NCBI RefSeq assembly: GCF_022012295.1 | Contig: NZ_JAKLTN010000002.1 | Coordinates: 372,001 to 436,000, forward strand | DNA length: 64,000 nt | Origin: Dechloromonas hankyongensis | GTDB lineage: Bacteria > Pseudomonadota > Gammaproteobacteria > Burkholderiales > Rhodocyclaceae | Direction of reading: 5' to 3' | In this document: positions 1 to 9,356 of the stretch, in pieces | Layout of the letters: each line of letters begins with the position of its first letter | Position numbering within the stretch: position 1 is the first letter of the stretch | Translations under genes and position numbers: made by a program | Notes under the pieces: generated by a model | Told to the model about the DNA's origin: nothing | Seen by the model: only the letters and a program-made list of their open reading frames with translations | Database searches by the model: none

Positions 1-60
1 TTTCACGTCCTTGCGGGTGATGGTGTCGTTGCGAGTGGTAATGGTCGGTTTGCTGAACAT
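1..60 (-). CDS. 5' end of an unidentified gene (cut by window edge)
   Basis: Only the first 20 codons are inside the window; the product begins MFSKPTITTRNDTITRKDVK. A GGGAG ribosome-binding site lies just upstream of the ATG. Too little protein is visible to name a family. The upstream region carries a good -24/-12 promoter (112-127) and two perfect TGTC-N10-GACA sites (202-219 and 268-285). The gene is therefore probably a target of the GlrR-type activator encoded at 2342-3748. It may be a cell-envelope or stress protein by analogy with that regulon, but this is inference only. Confidence 0.5.
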   Translation of the reverse strand, partial: MFSKPTITTRNDTITRKDVK

Positions 61-111
61 GGAAACTCCCGTGGTGAGGTTGTTCGACAAAAAACTTGTC
101 CCGACGCCTAT

Positions 112-127
112 TGCGATATCTGTGCCA
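112..127 (-). promoter_or_regulatory. sigma-54 (-24/-12) promoter for the leftward gene
   Basis: Read on the minus strand the sequence is TGGCACAGATATCGCA. This has a perfect -24 element (TGGCAC), exactly 10 bases between GG and GC, and a -12 element TCGCA with one change from TTGCA. The promoter upstream of the BON-domain gene (3875-3890) has the same TCGCA variant. Transcription would start near base 101 and run into the gene that leaves the window. Confidence 0.75.
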
Positions 128-201
128 CCTAAATTAATTTCAATTTAAACAATATATTAGCGGAAACGATTAAACCAGATTCCCGATATGGATGGTGCTT
201 G

Positions 202-219
202 TGTCGTTAAATGGCGACA
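202..219. promoter_or_regulatory. GlrR-type activator site 1 (TGTC-N10-GACA)
   Basis: This is a perfect match to TGTC-N10-GACA, the binding motif described for enterobacterial GlrR. It lies about 75-90 bp upstream of the -24 element of the leftward sigma-54 promoter, a normal enhancer distance. A second perfect copy lies 66 bp further upstream. Confidence 0.7.
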
Positions 220-267
220 GCTTTTTTTGGGCTTTTCCGAAAAGTCATCTAGGCTTCAATGCGGGGT

Positions 268-285
268 TGTCGTTAAAATCAGACA
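268..285. promoter_or_regulatory. GlrR-type activator site 2 (TGTC-N10-GACA)
   Basis: This is a second perfect TGTC-N10-GACA, 66 bp (about six helical turns) from the first. The spacers share the bases GTTAAA, so the two copies are alike beyond the motif itself. The pair forms a standard double enhancer for a hexameric sigma-54 activator. They could also influence the rightward kinase operon that begins at 404. Confidence 0.7.
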
Positions 286-403
286 AGTGATTAATTGACT
301 GATTTTTATAGATAAATTTTCACGCTATTGGGTCGCCCCCGGCCCGAGGTAGAGAGCAGTGACCATTAAACTGCGCGGGAGTTCTTAAATCAGCACACAA
401 AAA

Positions 404-1807
404 ATGAACCGTATTTCCTTCCGCCAGGGCATGTTGCTTGGCTTCACCCTGATCGGCCTGCTGCTGGGCGGGGTGGCGATACAAAGCTGGCTGGTGGTCG
501 AGCGGTTGGTCGATCAGAGCCGGCGCGGCAGCGAGCAGGCGATCCAGTTGACTGCCGCCATCCAGGAGTTGGGTGAGCGTACGGTCGATATCGAACGCAG
601 CGCGCGGCAATACCTGGTGCTAGACAATCCAGTTTTCCGCCAGCGTTTCGACGAGCATCTGGCGCAATCCCTGGCCGTCGTCGATCGTCTCGACGGTATG
701 GCTTCCGATCCGCTGCAGCCCTTGCTCGGCGGCTGGCGCATGGTCGCCGAGGCCTTGCGCAGCGGCCTGGAACAGAATATCCCGCAGGCCGAAATCATTC
801 CCCTGCTGGCGCGTATGGCTGAATTGAACGGTCTGCTCAAGCAAGCCGGTCAACGCTGGGTGGAGGAGCAGAATCGCAAGACGCTCGATCAACTGGATGC
901 GGCTCGTCTCAAGCTCGGTGGGCGCATCGGGCTGGCCCTGCTCGGCGCGCTGCTGGTGGCGCTGGCCATGGGCTGGTGGCTGGTACGCCCGGTACGCCAT
1001 CTCGAACAAGCCATCGTTCGCCTGGGCGCCAGCCGTTTCGACGAACCGGTCACTGTCGGCGGCCCGGCCGACTTGCGCCAGCTCGGCAAGCGGCTGGACT
1101 GGCTGCGCCTGCGCCTGGCCGAACTGGAAGCCGACCGCGAGCGCGCCTTGCGCCATGTGTCGCACGAACTGAAAACTCCGCTTACCGCATTGAAGGAGGG
1201 CGTCTCGTTGTTGCGCGAAGAAGTCCCCGGGCCGCTCGTCGCCGGCCAGCGCGAGGTGGTCGATATCCTGCAGCACAACGTCCTCGTCCTGCAGGAGCAG
1301 ATCGAAAGCCTGCTCACCCTGAATGCGGCGGCTTTCGACGCCCGCCGCCTGCAACTGGCCCCGGTCAAGCCGAAAAAGCTGCTGGCCGGCGTCGTGCAGC
1401 GCCGTGACCTGCACAGCCAGGCGCGACGGCTCAAGGTGGTGACCGAGGCGCCGGACCAGATGGTCACGCTGGATGCCGAAAAAATGTCGGTCGTTCTCGA
1501 CAACCTGTTGTCCAACGCCATCGATTTCAGTCCGGACAACGGGGAAATCCGCCTCGGCGTCAGCCGCGTCGACGGCCTTTGGCGCTTCGAATGCATGGAT
1601 CAGGGGCCGGGTATAGCCGAGGAAGACCGGCAACGAATTTTCGACCCCTTTGTCCAAGGCCAGCGCGCCGCTCCGGCGCCGCGCCAAGGGAGCGGGGTCG
1701 GCCTGTCCATCGTGCGCGAACTGGTGCGCGCCATGGGCGGCAGGGTCTATCTGGTGCCGCAGGACAGCGGCGCCCATTTTTGTGTGGAAATACCTGATGA
1801 GCAGTAA
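404..1807 (+). CDS. glrK: GlrK/QseE-type sensor histidine kinase
   Basis: A 467-residue inner-membrane sensor kinase. A transmembrane helix at about residues 9-29 is followed by a periplasmic helical sensor region. A second helix lies at about 174-194, then a HAMP linker, an H-box HVSHELKTPLTAL with phospho-acceptor His254, and an ATPase domain with the N-box DNLLSNAIDFSP and G-boxes DQGPGI and GSGVGLSI. Gene order kinase, lipoprotein, sigma-54 regulator, with ATGA overlaps at both junctions, matches the enterobacterial glrK-qseG-glrR operon. The name is by this synteny. It is expected to phosphorylate the regulator at 2342-3748 in response to envelope conditions. Confidence 0.85.
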   Translation: MNRISFRQGMLLGFTLIGLLLGGVAIQSWLVVERLVDQSRRGSEQAIQLTAAIQELGERTVDIERSARQYLVLDNPVFRQRFDEHLAQSLAVVDRLDGMASDPLQPLLGGWRMVAEALRSGLEQNIPQAEIIPLLARMAELNGLLKQAGQRWVEEQNRKTLDQLDAARLKLGGRIGLALLGALLVALAMGWWLVRPVRHLEQAIVRLGASRFDEPVTVGGPADLRQLGKRLDWLRLRLAELEADRERALRHVSHELKTPLTALKEGVSLLREEVPGPLVAGQREVVDILQHNVLVLQEQIESLLTLNAAAFDARRLQLAPVKPKKLLAGVVQRRDLHSQARRLKVVTEAPDQMVTLDAEKMSVVLDNLLSNAIDFSPDNGEIRLGVSRVDGLWRFECMDQGPGIAEEDRQRIFDPFVQGQRAAPAPRQGSGVGLSIVRELVRAMGGRVYLVPQDSGAHFCVEIPDEQ

Positions 1808-2341
1808 AACCGATTTTCTCCGTCGCGGACTGTGCGGTCTGCTTTGTGCCGCCCTGCTGGCCGGCTGTACCACGATGCCCGGCGCCAAAAAAGCGGCCCG
1901 GGTGGACGAGACCACGCCGGAGGCGGCGCTCACCTATTACCAGGGCCTCGGCCGCATGACCCCGGCCGAACTCGGCCGTGAACGCATGGTGCTGGTTGCC
2001 GTGCCGCAAACACCGTACACCCAGGTGCGCATGGCCATGCTGCTCGGCCATCCGCGTGTTCAGCAGGATCTCGGCAAGGGGCTGGCGCTGCTCGACAGCG
2101 TGCTCAAATCCAACGAACCGGCGGCCATGCCTTTTCATCCCCTAGCTCGCCAGGTAGCCGACAACTATCTCGAACGCCTGAAACTTGAGGGGCAACTCGA
2201 CAAACAGGGGCAGCAATTGAAGGACAGCCAGCGCAAGACCAGTGAACAACAGGACAAGCTCGACAAACTGCAGGAGAAGCTCGACAGCCTGGCCGATATC
2301 GAGCGGACCCTGTCGCGGCCACGCCCCGTCGGGAGCAAGCG

Positions 2342-2345
<4 letters not shown>
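1797..2345 (+). CDS. QseG/YfhG-like outer-membrane lipoprotein
   Basis: A 182-residue protein with a lipoprotein signal peptide ending in ALLAGC, so Cys would be lipidated. The body is soluble and ends in a long polar helix (about residues 125-165) rich in Lys, Gln and Glu that looks like a coiled coil. I chose the ATG at 1797 because it overlaps the kinase stop by ATGA-type coupling and gives a clean signal peptide. The longer reading frame has no lipobox at its N-terminus. It sits between kinase and regulator, as QseG does in enterobacteria, and is probably an accessory envelope sensor. Sequence similarity to QseG itself cannot be judged here. Confidence 0.75.
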
Positions 2346-3748
<1,403 letters not shown>

Positions 3749-3791
3749 ACACCATTCCACTGCCTGCGCGTTGCATCGGATACGGGCGGGC

Positions 3792-3809
3792 TGTCGCCGG
3801 GTCACGACT
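3792..3809. promoter_or_regulatory. GlrR-type activator site 3 (TGTC-N10-GACT)
   Basis: TGTC-N10-GACT differs at one base from the TGTC-N10-GACA motif seen twice upstream of glrK. It lies about 66 bp upstream of the -24 element at 3875, so its spacing is right for an enhancer of the BON-domain gene. Confidence 0.55.
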
Positions 3810-3874
3810 CGGTTACCGGTTCAGGGGGGGGTGAAAAATATCTTACTGATTGATTTTATTTGATTGTTTGTATC

Positions 3875-3890
3875 TGGCACGAAGATCGCA
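3875..3890 (+). promoter_or_regulatory. sigma-54 (-24/-12) promoter of the BON-domain gene
   Basis: TGGCACGAAGATCGCA has a perfect -24 hexamer, 10 bases between GG and GC, and the TCGCA -12 variant also found at 112-127. The predicted start of transcription is near 3901. That gives a short leader before the ribosome-binding site AGAAGGG and the ATG at 3928. Confidence 0.75.
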
Positions 3891-3927
3891 ATAAGGCTTG
3901 GGCACACATTACAAGAAGGGAATCAAC

Positions 3928-4269
3928 ATGCTCAAACCGAACTTCCTCGTCGCCAGCCTGATTACGGTGGCAACCTTCGTTGGACTCGGCCTTTCCGCCT
4001 TCGCCACCGACGACCCGCAAGTTCTGGCCGCCGTCGTCGCCAATAACGAAGCACAGGACGCCGCGCTGGGTGACCGTGTCGAAACGCTGCTGCGTACCGA
4101 CATCGGCCTGACCGGTTCGCGCATTCGCGTGTCGTCCAAGGCGGCCGTGGTTACCGTGGCTGGCGTCGTGCCAGATGAACATGCGCTGCGCCGGGCGCTC
4201 GACCTGGCCAGCGGGGTGCGTGGGGTGCGCGAAGTGCGCAATGCGATGGAGGTCGACCTCCCAAAATGA
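3928..4269 (+). CDS. Secreted BON-domain protein
   Basis: A 113-residue protein with a Sec signal peptide (cleavage near SAFA-TDD) followed by a single BON domain at about residues 45-110, ending in a VRGVREVRNAMEVD strand. BON domains are found in envelope-stress proteins such as OsmY and are thought to bind phospholipid. I chose the ATG at 3928 because AGAAGGG lies at the right distance; an in-frame TTG at 3898 would fall on the predicted transcription start. The sigma-54 promoter and activator site upstream make it a probable GlrR target and periplasmic stress protein. Confidence 0.8.
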   Translation: MLKPNFLVASLITVATFVGLGLSAFATDDPQVLAAVVANNEAQDAALGDRVETLLRTDIGLTGSRIRVSSKAAVVTVAGVVPDEHALRRALDLASGVRGVREVRNAMEVDLPK

Positions 4270-4305
4270 GGGGAGAGGGCGGAACGGGATGGCTCGCCGC
4301 GTTGC

Positions 4306-4572
4306 TCAGTCGGTTTCCAGCGTTAACAGCGGCGCGCCCTCACCGACCGTATCGCCCTCTGTGACATGAATCTCCAGCACGCGGCCGGCGTAGGGGGTAG
4401 GGATGTCCAGCGCCACCTTGCCGGTCTCCAGTGTCAGGATGTTGTCGTCGCGTTGCACCATGTCGCCGATCTTGACCAGCAATTCCAGAATGAACACGTC
4501 GCCGCTCGCACACGAACCGCAACTCGACCAGCATTCGGGGTACTTCGGCATTTGGACAGTGACGGTGGACAT
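4306..4572 (-). CDS. Stand-alone lipoyl/biotinyl-domain protein with a Cys cluster
   Basis: An 88-residue protein that is essentially one lipoyl domain. The hairpin TLETGKVALDIPTP carries Lys52 at the position of the modified lysine, and flanking strands match the family (LLVKIGDMV, YAGRVLEIHV). The usual first loop is replaced by a Cys-rich segment with Cys14, Cys18 and Cys21 (C-x3-C-x2-C), which I do not know from acyltransferase lipoyl domains. A CAGGA ribosome-binding site supports the ATG at 4572. No dehydrogenase or carboxylase genes are adjacent, so its partner is unknown. Confidence 0.75.
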   Translation of the reverse strand: MSTVTVQMPKYPECWSSCGSCASGDVFILELLVKIGDMVQRDDNILTLETGKVALDIPTPYAGRVLEIHVTEGDTVGEGAPLLTLETD

Positions 4573-4593
4573 CGGCTTTTTTCCTGAAAACCC

Positions 4594-4621
4594 TTGCATT
4601 CTACGCTTGGCCACGTATAAT
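4594..4621 (+). promoter_or_regulatory. sigma-70 promoter of the tRNA-Arg genes
   Basis: TTGCAT and TATAAT are separated by 16 bases. The -10 ends 16 bases before the first tRNA begins. It is divergent from the lipoyl-domain gene. Confidence 0.7.
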
Positions 4622-4637
4622 GCGCCGCTCTGTCAGC

Positions 4638-4714
4638 GCGCCCGTAGCTCAGTTGGATAGAGTATCTGGCTACGAACCAGAGGGTCGGGCGTTCGAATCG
4701 CTCCGGGCGCGCCA
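4638..4714 (+). tRNA. tRNA-Arg(ACG), copy 1
   Basis: A 77-nt tRNA with encoded CCA. Acceptor GCGCCCG pairs with CGGGCGC. The D arm is GCTC...GAGT, the anticodon arm TCTGG-CTACGAA-CCAGA gives anticodon ACG, and the T arm is GGGCG-TTCGAAT-CGCTC. The A34 would be edited to inosine to read CGU, CGC and CGA. Confidence 0.95.
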
Positions 4715-4761
4715 CAGAACCTTTTTTCAAGCCGATCTTGTTCGGTTTGATTTTTGGCAGC

Positions 4762-4838
4762 GCGCCCGTAGCTCAGTTGGATAGAGTATCTGGCTACGAA
4801 CCAGAGGGTCGGGCGTTCGAATCGCTCCGGGCGCGCCA
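4762..4838 (+). tRNA. tRNA-Arg(ACG), copy 2
   Basis: Identical over all 77 nt to the copy at 4638-4714, and separated from it by 47 bases. It shares the promoter at 4594-4621 and is followed by an intrinsic terminator. The pair is a recent tandem duplication or is kept identical by gene conversion. Confidence 0.95.
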
Positions 4839-4852
4839 AACCAAGATGAAAC

Positions 4853-4879
4853 AAGGCACTTCATTTGAAGTGCCTTTTT
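4853..4879 (+). terminator. Intrinsic terminator of the tRNA operon
   Basis: AAGGCACTTCA pairs with TGAAGTGCCTT around a very short loop, and TTTTT follows the stem. The core GGCACTTC...GAAGTGCC and the flanking ATGAAAC recur in the terminator at 10018-10051. Confidence 0.85.
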
Positions 4880-4987
4880 CATTTCTGTCGGCAGAAAATA
4901 TCCCGGCAGAGCTCATCCATCGGACAATTCACGTTTAAGCGGCGCCCACTGCTACCTTCAGTGGCCCACTTTGTCGCTTTCTCCTCC

Positions 4988-6550
4988 TCAATGCGCGCCG
5001 CCAGCGTCCGCTGTGGCACCGTTCCTCGCTGGCCGTGCCAGCCACACCACGCCGACGAGCAGTACGAACAGCAAAGCCGAAGCGTAGAACACATCGTCGG
5101 CGCCGAGCATGAAGGCCTGCTGATCGACCAGTCGGTTCAATTGGGCGATTCCTTGCTCCTGCGTCAGGCCGGCGGCAGTGAAATTGGCCAGGGCCTGGCT
5201 GGTGGCCGTACTGCCGGTGGCGATCGCTTCGCTGAGCTGGGCGTGGTGCAGCGCCGCGCGGTCTTCCCATAGCGTGGTGGCGATGGAGGTGCCGAAGGCG
5301 CCGGCCGTGATGCGGGCGAAATTGCTCAGCCCGGAAGCGGCCGGTATGCGCTCGGGAGGCAGGCCGGACAAGGTCAGGGTGACCAGCGGGATGAAGAAGA
5401 AGGCCATCGCCGCGCCCTGGATGACGGTCGGGATCATCAGGGTGGTGAGGTCGGCCTGGGTATTGAAGCCTGAGCGCAGCCACAGCACGAGGGCGAAGAC
5501 GACGAAAGCCACCGTCGCCAGGCGGCGCGGGTCCACCTGCGAGACCTGCTTGCCGACCACCGGCGACAGCAGCACGGCCAGCAGCCCGACCGGAGCGAGG
5601 ACGACGCCGGCCATCGTCGCGGTGTAGCCCATGTATTGCTGCAGCCACAGGGGGAGCAGCACGACGTTGCCGAAGAAGGCGCCGTAGCCGAGGGACATGG
5701 CTAGGGTGCCGGTCCAGAAATTGCGGCCCGTGAACAGCGACAGGTCGACAATGGGATGTTCTTCGGTCAGTTCCCAGGCCAGGAAGAAAGCCAGGCCGAC
5801 GGCCGCTACCACGGCCAGGGTGACAATCTGGCCGGAAGCGAACCAATCGAGTTCCTTGCCCTTGTCGAGCATGACCTGCAGCGCCCCGACCCAGACCACC
5901 AGCAAGGCGAGGCCGATCTTGTCGATGGGCAGCTGGCGGGTCGCCGAGTTACGCTCGCGATAGATGCTCCAGGTCACGGCGGCGGCGCCCAGGCCGATCG
6001 GGATGTTGATGTAGAAAATCCACGGCCAGGTCATGTTGTCGGTGATCCAGCCGCCGAGCAGCGGCCCCATTACCGGCGCCACCAGCGTGGTCATCGACCA
6101 CATGGCCAGCGCCGTGCCGGCCTTGGCCTTGGGGTAGCTCTGCAGCAGCAGGGTCTGCGACAGCGGGATCATCGGCCCGGCGACCAGGCCCTGCACGACG
6201 CGCAGGGCGATCAGGCTTTCCAGGTTGGGAGCGGCGCCGCACAGCCAGGAAGCAAGCACGAAGAGCAGCACGCTTAGGGTAAATAGCTTCACCGTGCCGA
6301 AGCGCAGGGTCAGCCAGCCGGTGAGCGGCACGGCGATGGCGTTGGCGACGGCGAAGCTGGTGATGACCCAGGTCCCCTGGTTGGGGCTGACCCCGAAATC
6401 GCCGGCGATGGCTGGGATCGACACGTTGGCGATCGACGAGTCGAGGACGTTCATGAAGGTGGCCAGGGACAGCGCCACCGTGCCGAGGACGAGTTGCCGG
6501 CCGTGCAGGGGCTCGACCGCCCCGGCCGCCGATGCGTTAGCGGAGGCCAT
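4988..6550 (-). CDS. emrB: EmrB/QacA-type drug:H+ antiporter (MFS, DHA2)
   Basis: A 520-residue inner-membrane protein with about 14 hydrophobic segments. It shows DHA2-family hallmarks: the motif C-type stretch LDSSIANVSIPAIAG in helix 1, the loop GWLTLRFGTVKLF, and PLLGGWITDNMTWPWIFYINIPIG after helix 5. It pairs with the adaptor encoded just upstream (6-bp gap) and the outer-membrane channel gene to form a tripartite pump that exports hydrophobic compounds. The operon reads channel, adaptor, antiporter and lies downstream of a MarR regulator. Confidence 0.9.
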   Translation of the reverse strand: MASANASAAGAVEPLHGRQLVLGTVALSLATFMNVLDSSIANVSIPAIAGDFGVSPNQGTWVITSFAVANAIAVPLTGWLTLRFGTVKLFTLSVLLFVLASWLCGAAPNLESLIALRVVQGLVAGPMIPLSQTLLLQSYPKAKAGTALAMWSMTTLVAPVMGPLLGGWITDNMTWPWIFYINIPIGLGAAAVTWSIYRERNSATRQLPIDKIGLALLVVWVGALQVMLDKGKELDWFASGQIVTLAVVAAVGLAFFLAWELTEEHPIVDLSLFTGRNFWTGTLAMSLGYGAFFGNVVLLPLWLQQYMGYTATMAGVVLAPVGLLAVLLSPVVGKQVSQVDPRRLATVAFVVFALVLWLRSGFNTQADLTTLMIPTVIQGAAMAFFFIPLVTLTLSGLPPERIPAASGLSNFARITAGAFGTSIATTLWEDRAALHHAQLSEAIATGSTATSQALANFTAAGLTQEQGIAQLNRLVDQQAFMLGADDVFYASALLFVLLVGVVWLARPARNGATADAGGAH

Positions 6551-6556
6551 GGCCGG

Positions 6557-7867
6557 TCAGCCCTGCGTGCCCAGCGTGGCGGCCAGGTGCAGCGGCTTGT
6601 CGCCCGCTGCCACCGGCCGCGCCGGCGCGGTGACGGTCGTCGCCTTGTGGCCGAGGTTGGTGGCGATGATGCCTTCCACCGCCGCATCGGCATTGCTGTG
6701 GAGGCCGCCGGCGGCCGAGGTCTGCGCTACCGGGTTCAGCCGCGGTGCGTCGGCCAGCATCTTGCCGCTCTGGTCGTGGATATCGACGGTGGCTGTCATC
6801 GACAGGCCGACCCGCAGCGGGTGTTCGGCCAGTTGCTTGGCCTCGAGGGCGACGCGGACCGGGACGCGCTGCACCACCTTGATCCAGTTGCCGGTGGCGT
6901 TCTGCGCCGGCAGCAGCGAGAAGGCGGCGCCGGTGCCGGCGCCCAGCCCGGCCAGGGTGCCGGTGTATTCGACCTTCTGGCCGTACATGTCGGCGGTGAG
7001 CTTGACCGGCTGGCCGATGCGCATGTCGCGCAGCTGCGATTCCTTGAAGTTGGCATCGACCCACACCTGGTCGAGGGGGATGATGGCCATCATCGGCGCC
7101 CCGGCCTGGACCCGCTGGCCGACCTGAACGCTGCGCTTGGCCACGTAGCCGGCCACCGGCGCCGGGATGTCGCTGCGTTGCAGGGCGAGGTAGGCCTCGC
7201 GCACGCGGGCGGCGGCTTTCTGGACACTGGGGTGGTTCTCGACGCTGGTCCCTTCGGTCAGCGACTGGTTGCTGGCCAGTTGTTCCCGCGCCGCGGCCAG
7301 CGCGGCAGAGGCGGCAGTCGCTGCGGCCCGGGCGTTGGCCAGGGCGGTGTCGGCGTGCTGGAGTTCTTCCTTGCCGACGGCGCCGGTAGCGACCAGCGGC
7401 CGGCGGCGGGCGACGTCGTCCTCGGCCTTGGCCACGTCGGCCTGGGCGTGGGCGATTTCGGCCTGGCGCAGGGCGATGTTGGCGGCTAGCGTGCCGTTAT
7501 TGGCGTAGGTGGTGCGTACCTCGCGCACGGTCTGCGCGAGCTGGGCCTCGGCCTGGTCGAGGGCGACCTGGGCGTCGGCCGGGTCGAGCCGGACCAGCGG
7601 CTGGCCGGCCTGCACGTAGTCGGTGTCGTCGACATTGATGGCGAGGACGGTACCGCCGATCTGCGGGGTGATCTGCACGACGTTGCCTTGGACATAGGCG
7701 TTGTCGGTCTCGATGCGGTAGCGCTCGACCAAGGTCCAGTAGGTACCGTAGGCGATGCCGATGGCGGCGAAGGCGCTGGTCAGGGTGAGCAGTGCCCGTT
7801 TGCGGGTCGGCTTGGCAGCGGTATCGGGGGCAGGGGTGTGCGGCGCGGTGTGGTCTTGGTTTGCCAT
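6557..7867 (-). CDS. emrA: EmrA/HlyD-type membrane fusion protein
   Basis: A 436-residue periplasmic adaptor anchored by one N-terminal helix (about residues 25-45, after the polar TRKRALL segment). The core has a split lipoyl/barrel-sandwich region (ETDNAYVQGNVVQITPQIGGTV and DIPAPVAGYVAKRSVQVGQ) around a long alpha-hairpin rich in Ala, Gln and Glu, then a beta-barrel domain. The ATG at 7867 is chosen because AGAGGAA precedes it; longer in-frame sequence lacks this. It bridges EmrB to the channel. Confidence 0.9.
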   Translation of the reverse strand: MANQDHTAPHTPAPDTAAKPTRKRALLTLTSAFAAIGIAYGTYWTLVERYRIETDNAYVQGNVVQITPQIGGTVLAINVDDTDYVQAGQPLVRLDPADAQVALDQAEAQLAQTVREVRTTYANNGTLAANIALRQAEIAHAQADVAKAEDDVARRRPLVATGAVGKEELQHADTALANARAAATAASAALAAAREQLASNQSLTEGTSVENHPSVQKAAARVREAYLALQRSDIPAPVAGYVAKRSVQVGQRVQAGAPMMAIIPLDQVWVDANFKESQLRDMRIGQPVKLTADMYGQKVEYTGTLAGLGAGTGAAFSLLPAQNATGNWIKVVQRVPVRVALEAKQLAEHPLRVGLSMTATVDIHDQSGKMLADAPRLNPVAQTSAAGGLHSNADAAVEGIIATNLGHKATTVTAPARPVAAGDKPLHLAATLGTQG

Positions 7868-7890
7868 GGTGATTCCTCTGGGGTGGGGCT

Positions 7891-9321
7891 TCAACCGGCG
7901 GCCGGCGACGTCGAATCCGCCGCAAAGCCGCCGCCGAGGGCGCGGATTAGTTGTAGGTTGCTATCGATGCCTCGCGCCTTGAGGTCGATGCTGGTGCGCC
8001 GCTGGGCCAGGACGTTGGCTTCAGCGGTGAGGACGGTGAGGTAGGTGCCGAGGCCGGCCCGGTAACGCTGCAGGGCGAGGTCGAGGGCGCCTTCCGCTGC
8101 TTGCTGGGCGGCCTGCTGCTCGCGGGCCTGGCCTTCGACCGCCTGCTGCGACGTGATCTGGTCGGCCACTTCGCGCAGGGCTTCGATCAGGGTCGCGTTG
8201 TAGCTGGCTACCGCGGCATCGGCGTCGGCGCTGACGCCGCGCAGGTTGGCCCGCAGGCGGCCGGCGTCGAAAATGGGCAGGTGGATCGCCGCGCCGAAAG
8301 CGTTTTCGCGGCTGCCGGCCTTGAACCAGTTGCTAAGGCCGATGCTGGAAAAGCCGGCCAGCCCGATCAGGTTGATGTTGGGGTAGAACTGGGCCTTGGC
8401 ACCGACCACGTCGCGGGCGGCGGCTTCAACCCGCCAGCGGGCGGCGGCGAGGTCGGCCCGGCGGCCGATCAGGTCGGCGGGGAGGGCGGCGGGCAGGGCT
8501 TGAAGCCGAGCCGTGGCCAGGGTCGGCGCCAGTTCGGCGACGGCTTCCGGCCCTTGGCCGGTGAGCGCGGCCAAAGCGTGGCGGGCGAGGCCGATCTGCT
8601 CACCCAGGGCTTCGATGTCGCGCCGGATTTCGGGTAGCGAGCCTTCCGCCTGGCGCAGTTCGACCTTGGTGTCGAGCCCGGCCTCGACTCGGCTGCCGAC
8701 CAGTTGCAGGATGGCTTCGCGCTGCGCCAGCGTGGCCCGCGCCACCTCACGCTGCTCAAGCAGGCGGGCGAGACCGAAATAGCCGCGAGCGACATTGCTC
8801 GCCAGCAGCACCCGGGCGGCCTGGGCATCGGCTTCGGCAGCGCGGGCCTGGCCAAGGGCAGCGTCGAGGGCGGCGCGGTTGCGGCCGAAGAAATCGAGTT
8901 CCCAGCTGGCGTTGAGGGCGGCGTGGTTGATGTTTTGCGTGGTACCGGCCAGAGGCGGCGGCGTTGTGCCGAATTCGCTCAGGCGCTGACGGGTGCTGTC
9001 GGCACTGGCATTGAGTTGCGGCCAGAGAGCGCTTTCGGCGATGCCGGCCGCGGCACGGGCCTTGACCACCCGGGTCTCGGCCAGCTGCAGGCTGGGGTTG
9101 CCGGCCAGGGCACGCTCGACGAGGGCGGCCAGGGTGGGATCGTCGAATTGCCGCCACCAGCCGGTCGCCGGCCATTCGATAGGCGCGTTGGCGGCACCCA
9201 GTGCGGCCGGGGCGATGGTCTTGGCGGTCGGCTCGATGCCGGCAAAGCTGGCGCAGCCGGCCAGAGTCATGGCCAGGAGCAGGGCAGTGAGTTGGGTGCG
9301 GGCAGGGAATCGTGAATTCAT
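7891..9321 (-). CDS. NodT-family outer-membrane efflux lipoprotein (TolC-like)
   Basis: A 476-residue lipoprotein: the signal peptide ends in TLAGC, so Cys is lipidated. The remainder has the two-fold repeated OEP helical hairpins (about residues 60-250 and 270-465) with a WWRQFDDPTLAALVERAL start typical of NodT/OprM channels. It is the first gene of the three-gene efflux operon and supplies the outer-membrane exit duct. Start at the ATG at 9321; GGAGGC lies upstream. Confidence 0.9.
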   Translation of the reverse strand: MNSRFPARTQLTALLLAMTLAGCASFAGIEPTAKTIAPAALGAANAPIEWPATGWWRQFDDPTLAALVERALAGNPSLQLAETRVVKARAAAGIAESALWPQLNASADSTRQRLSEFGTTPPPLAGTTQNINHAALNASWELDFFGRNRAALDAALGQARAAEADAQAARVLLASNVARGYFGLARLLEQREVARATLAQREAILQLVGSRVEAGLDTKVELRQAEGSLPEIRRDIEALGEQIGLARHALAALTGQGPEAVAELAPTLATARLQALPAALPADLIGRRADLAAARWRVEAAARDVVGAKAQFYPNINLIGLAGFSSIGLSNWFKAGSRENAFGAAIHLPIFDAGRLRANLRGVSADADAAVASYNATLIEALREVADQITSQQAVEGQAREQQAAQQAAEGALDLALQRYRAGLGTYLTVLTAEANVLAQRRTSIDLKARGIDSNLQLIRALGGGFAADSTSPAAG

Positions 9322-9356
9322 GTTGGCCTCCGGAAACAGTTGCCGACGGCCCCTTG

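Noticed and set aside
620-1933. Long minus-strand frame opposite glrK (437 codons)
   Set aside because: Antisense shadow of a high-GC gene; low-complexity composition and no ribosome-binding site. The same applies to long frames opposite selB (20952-22232), fdnG (28181-30109), the GGDEF-EAL gene (36530-38134), parC (57252-59141) and ctaB/ctaA (61360-62943).
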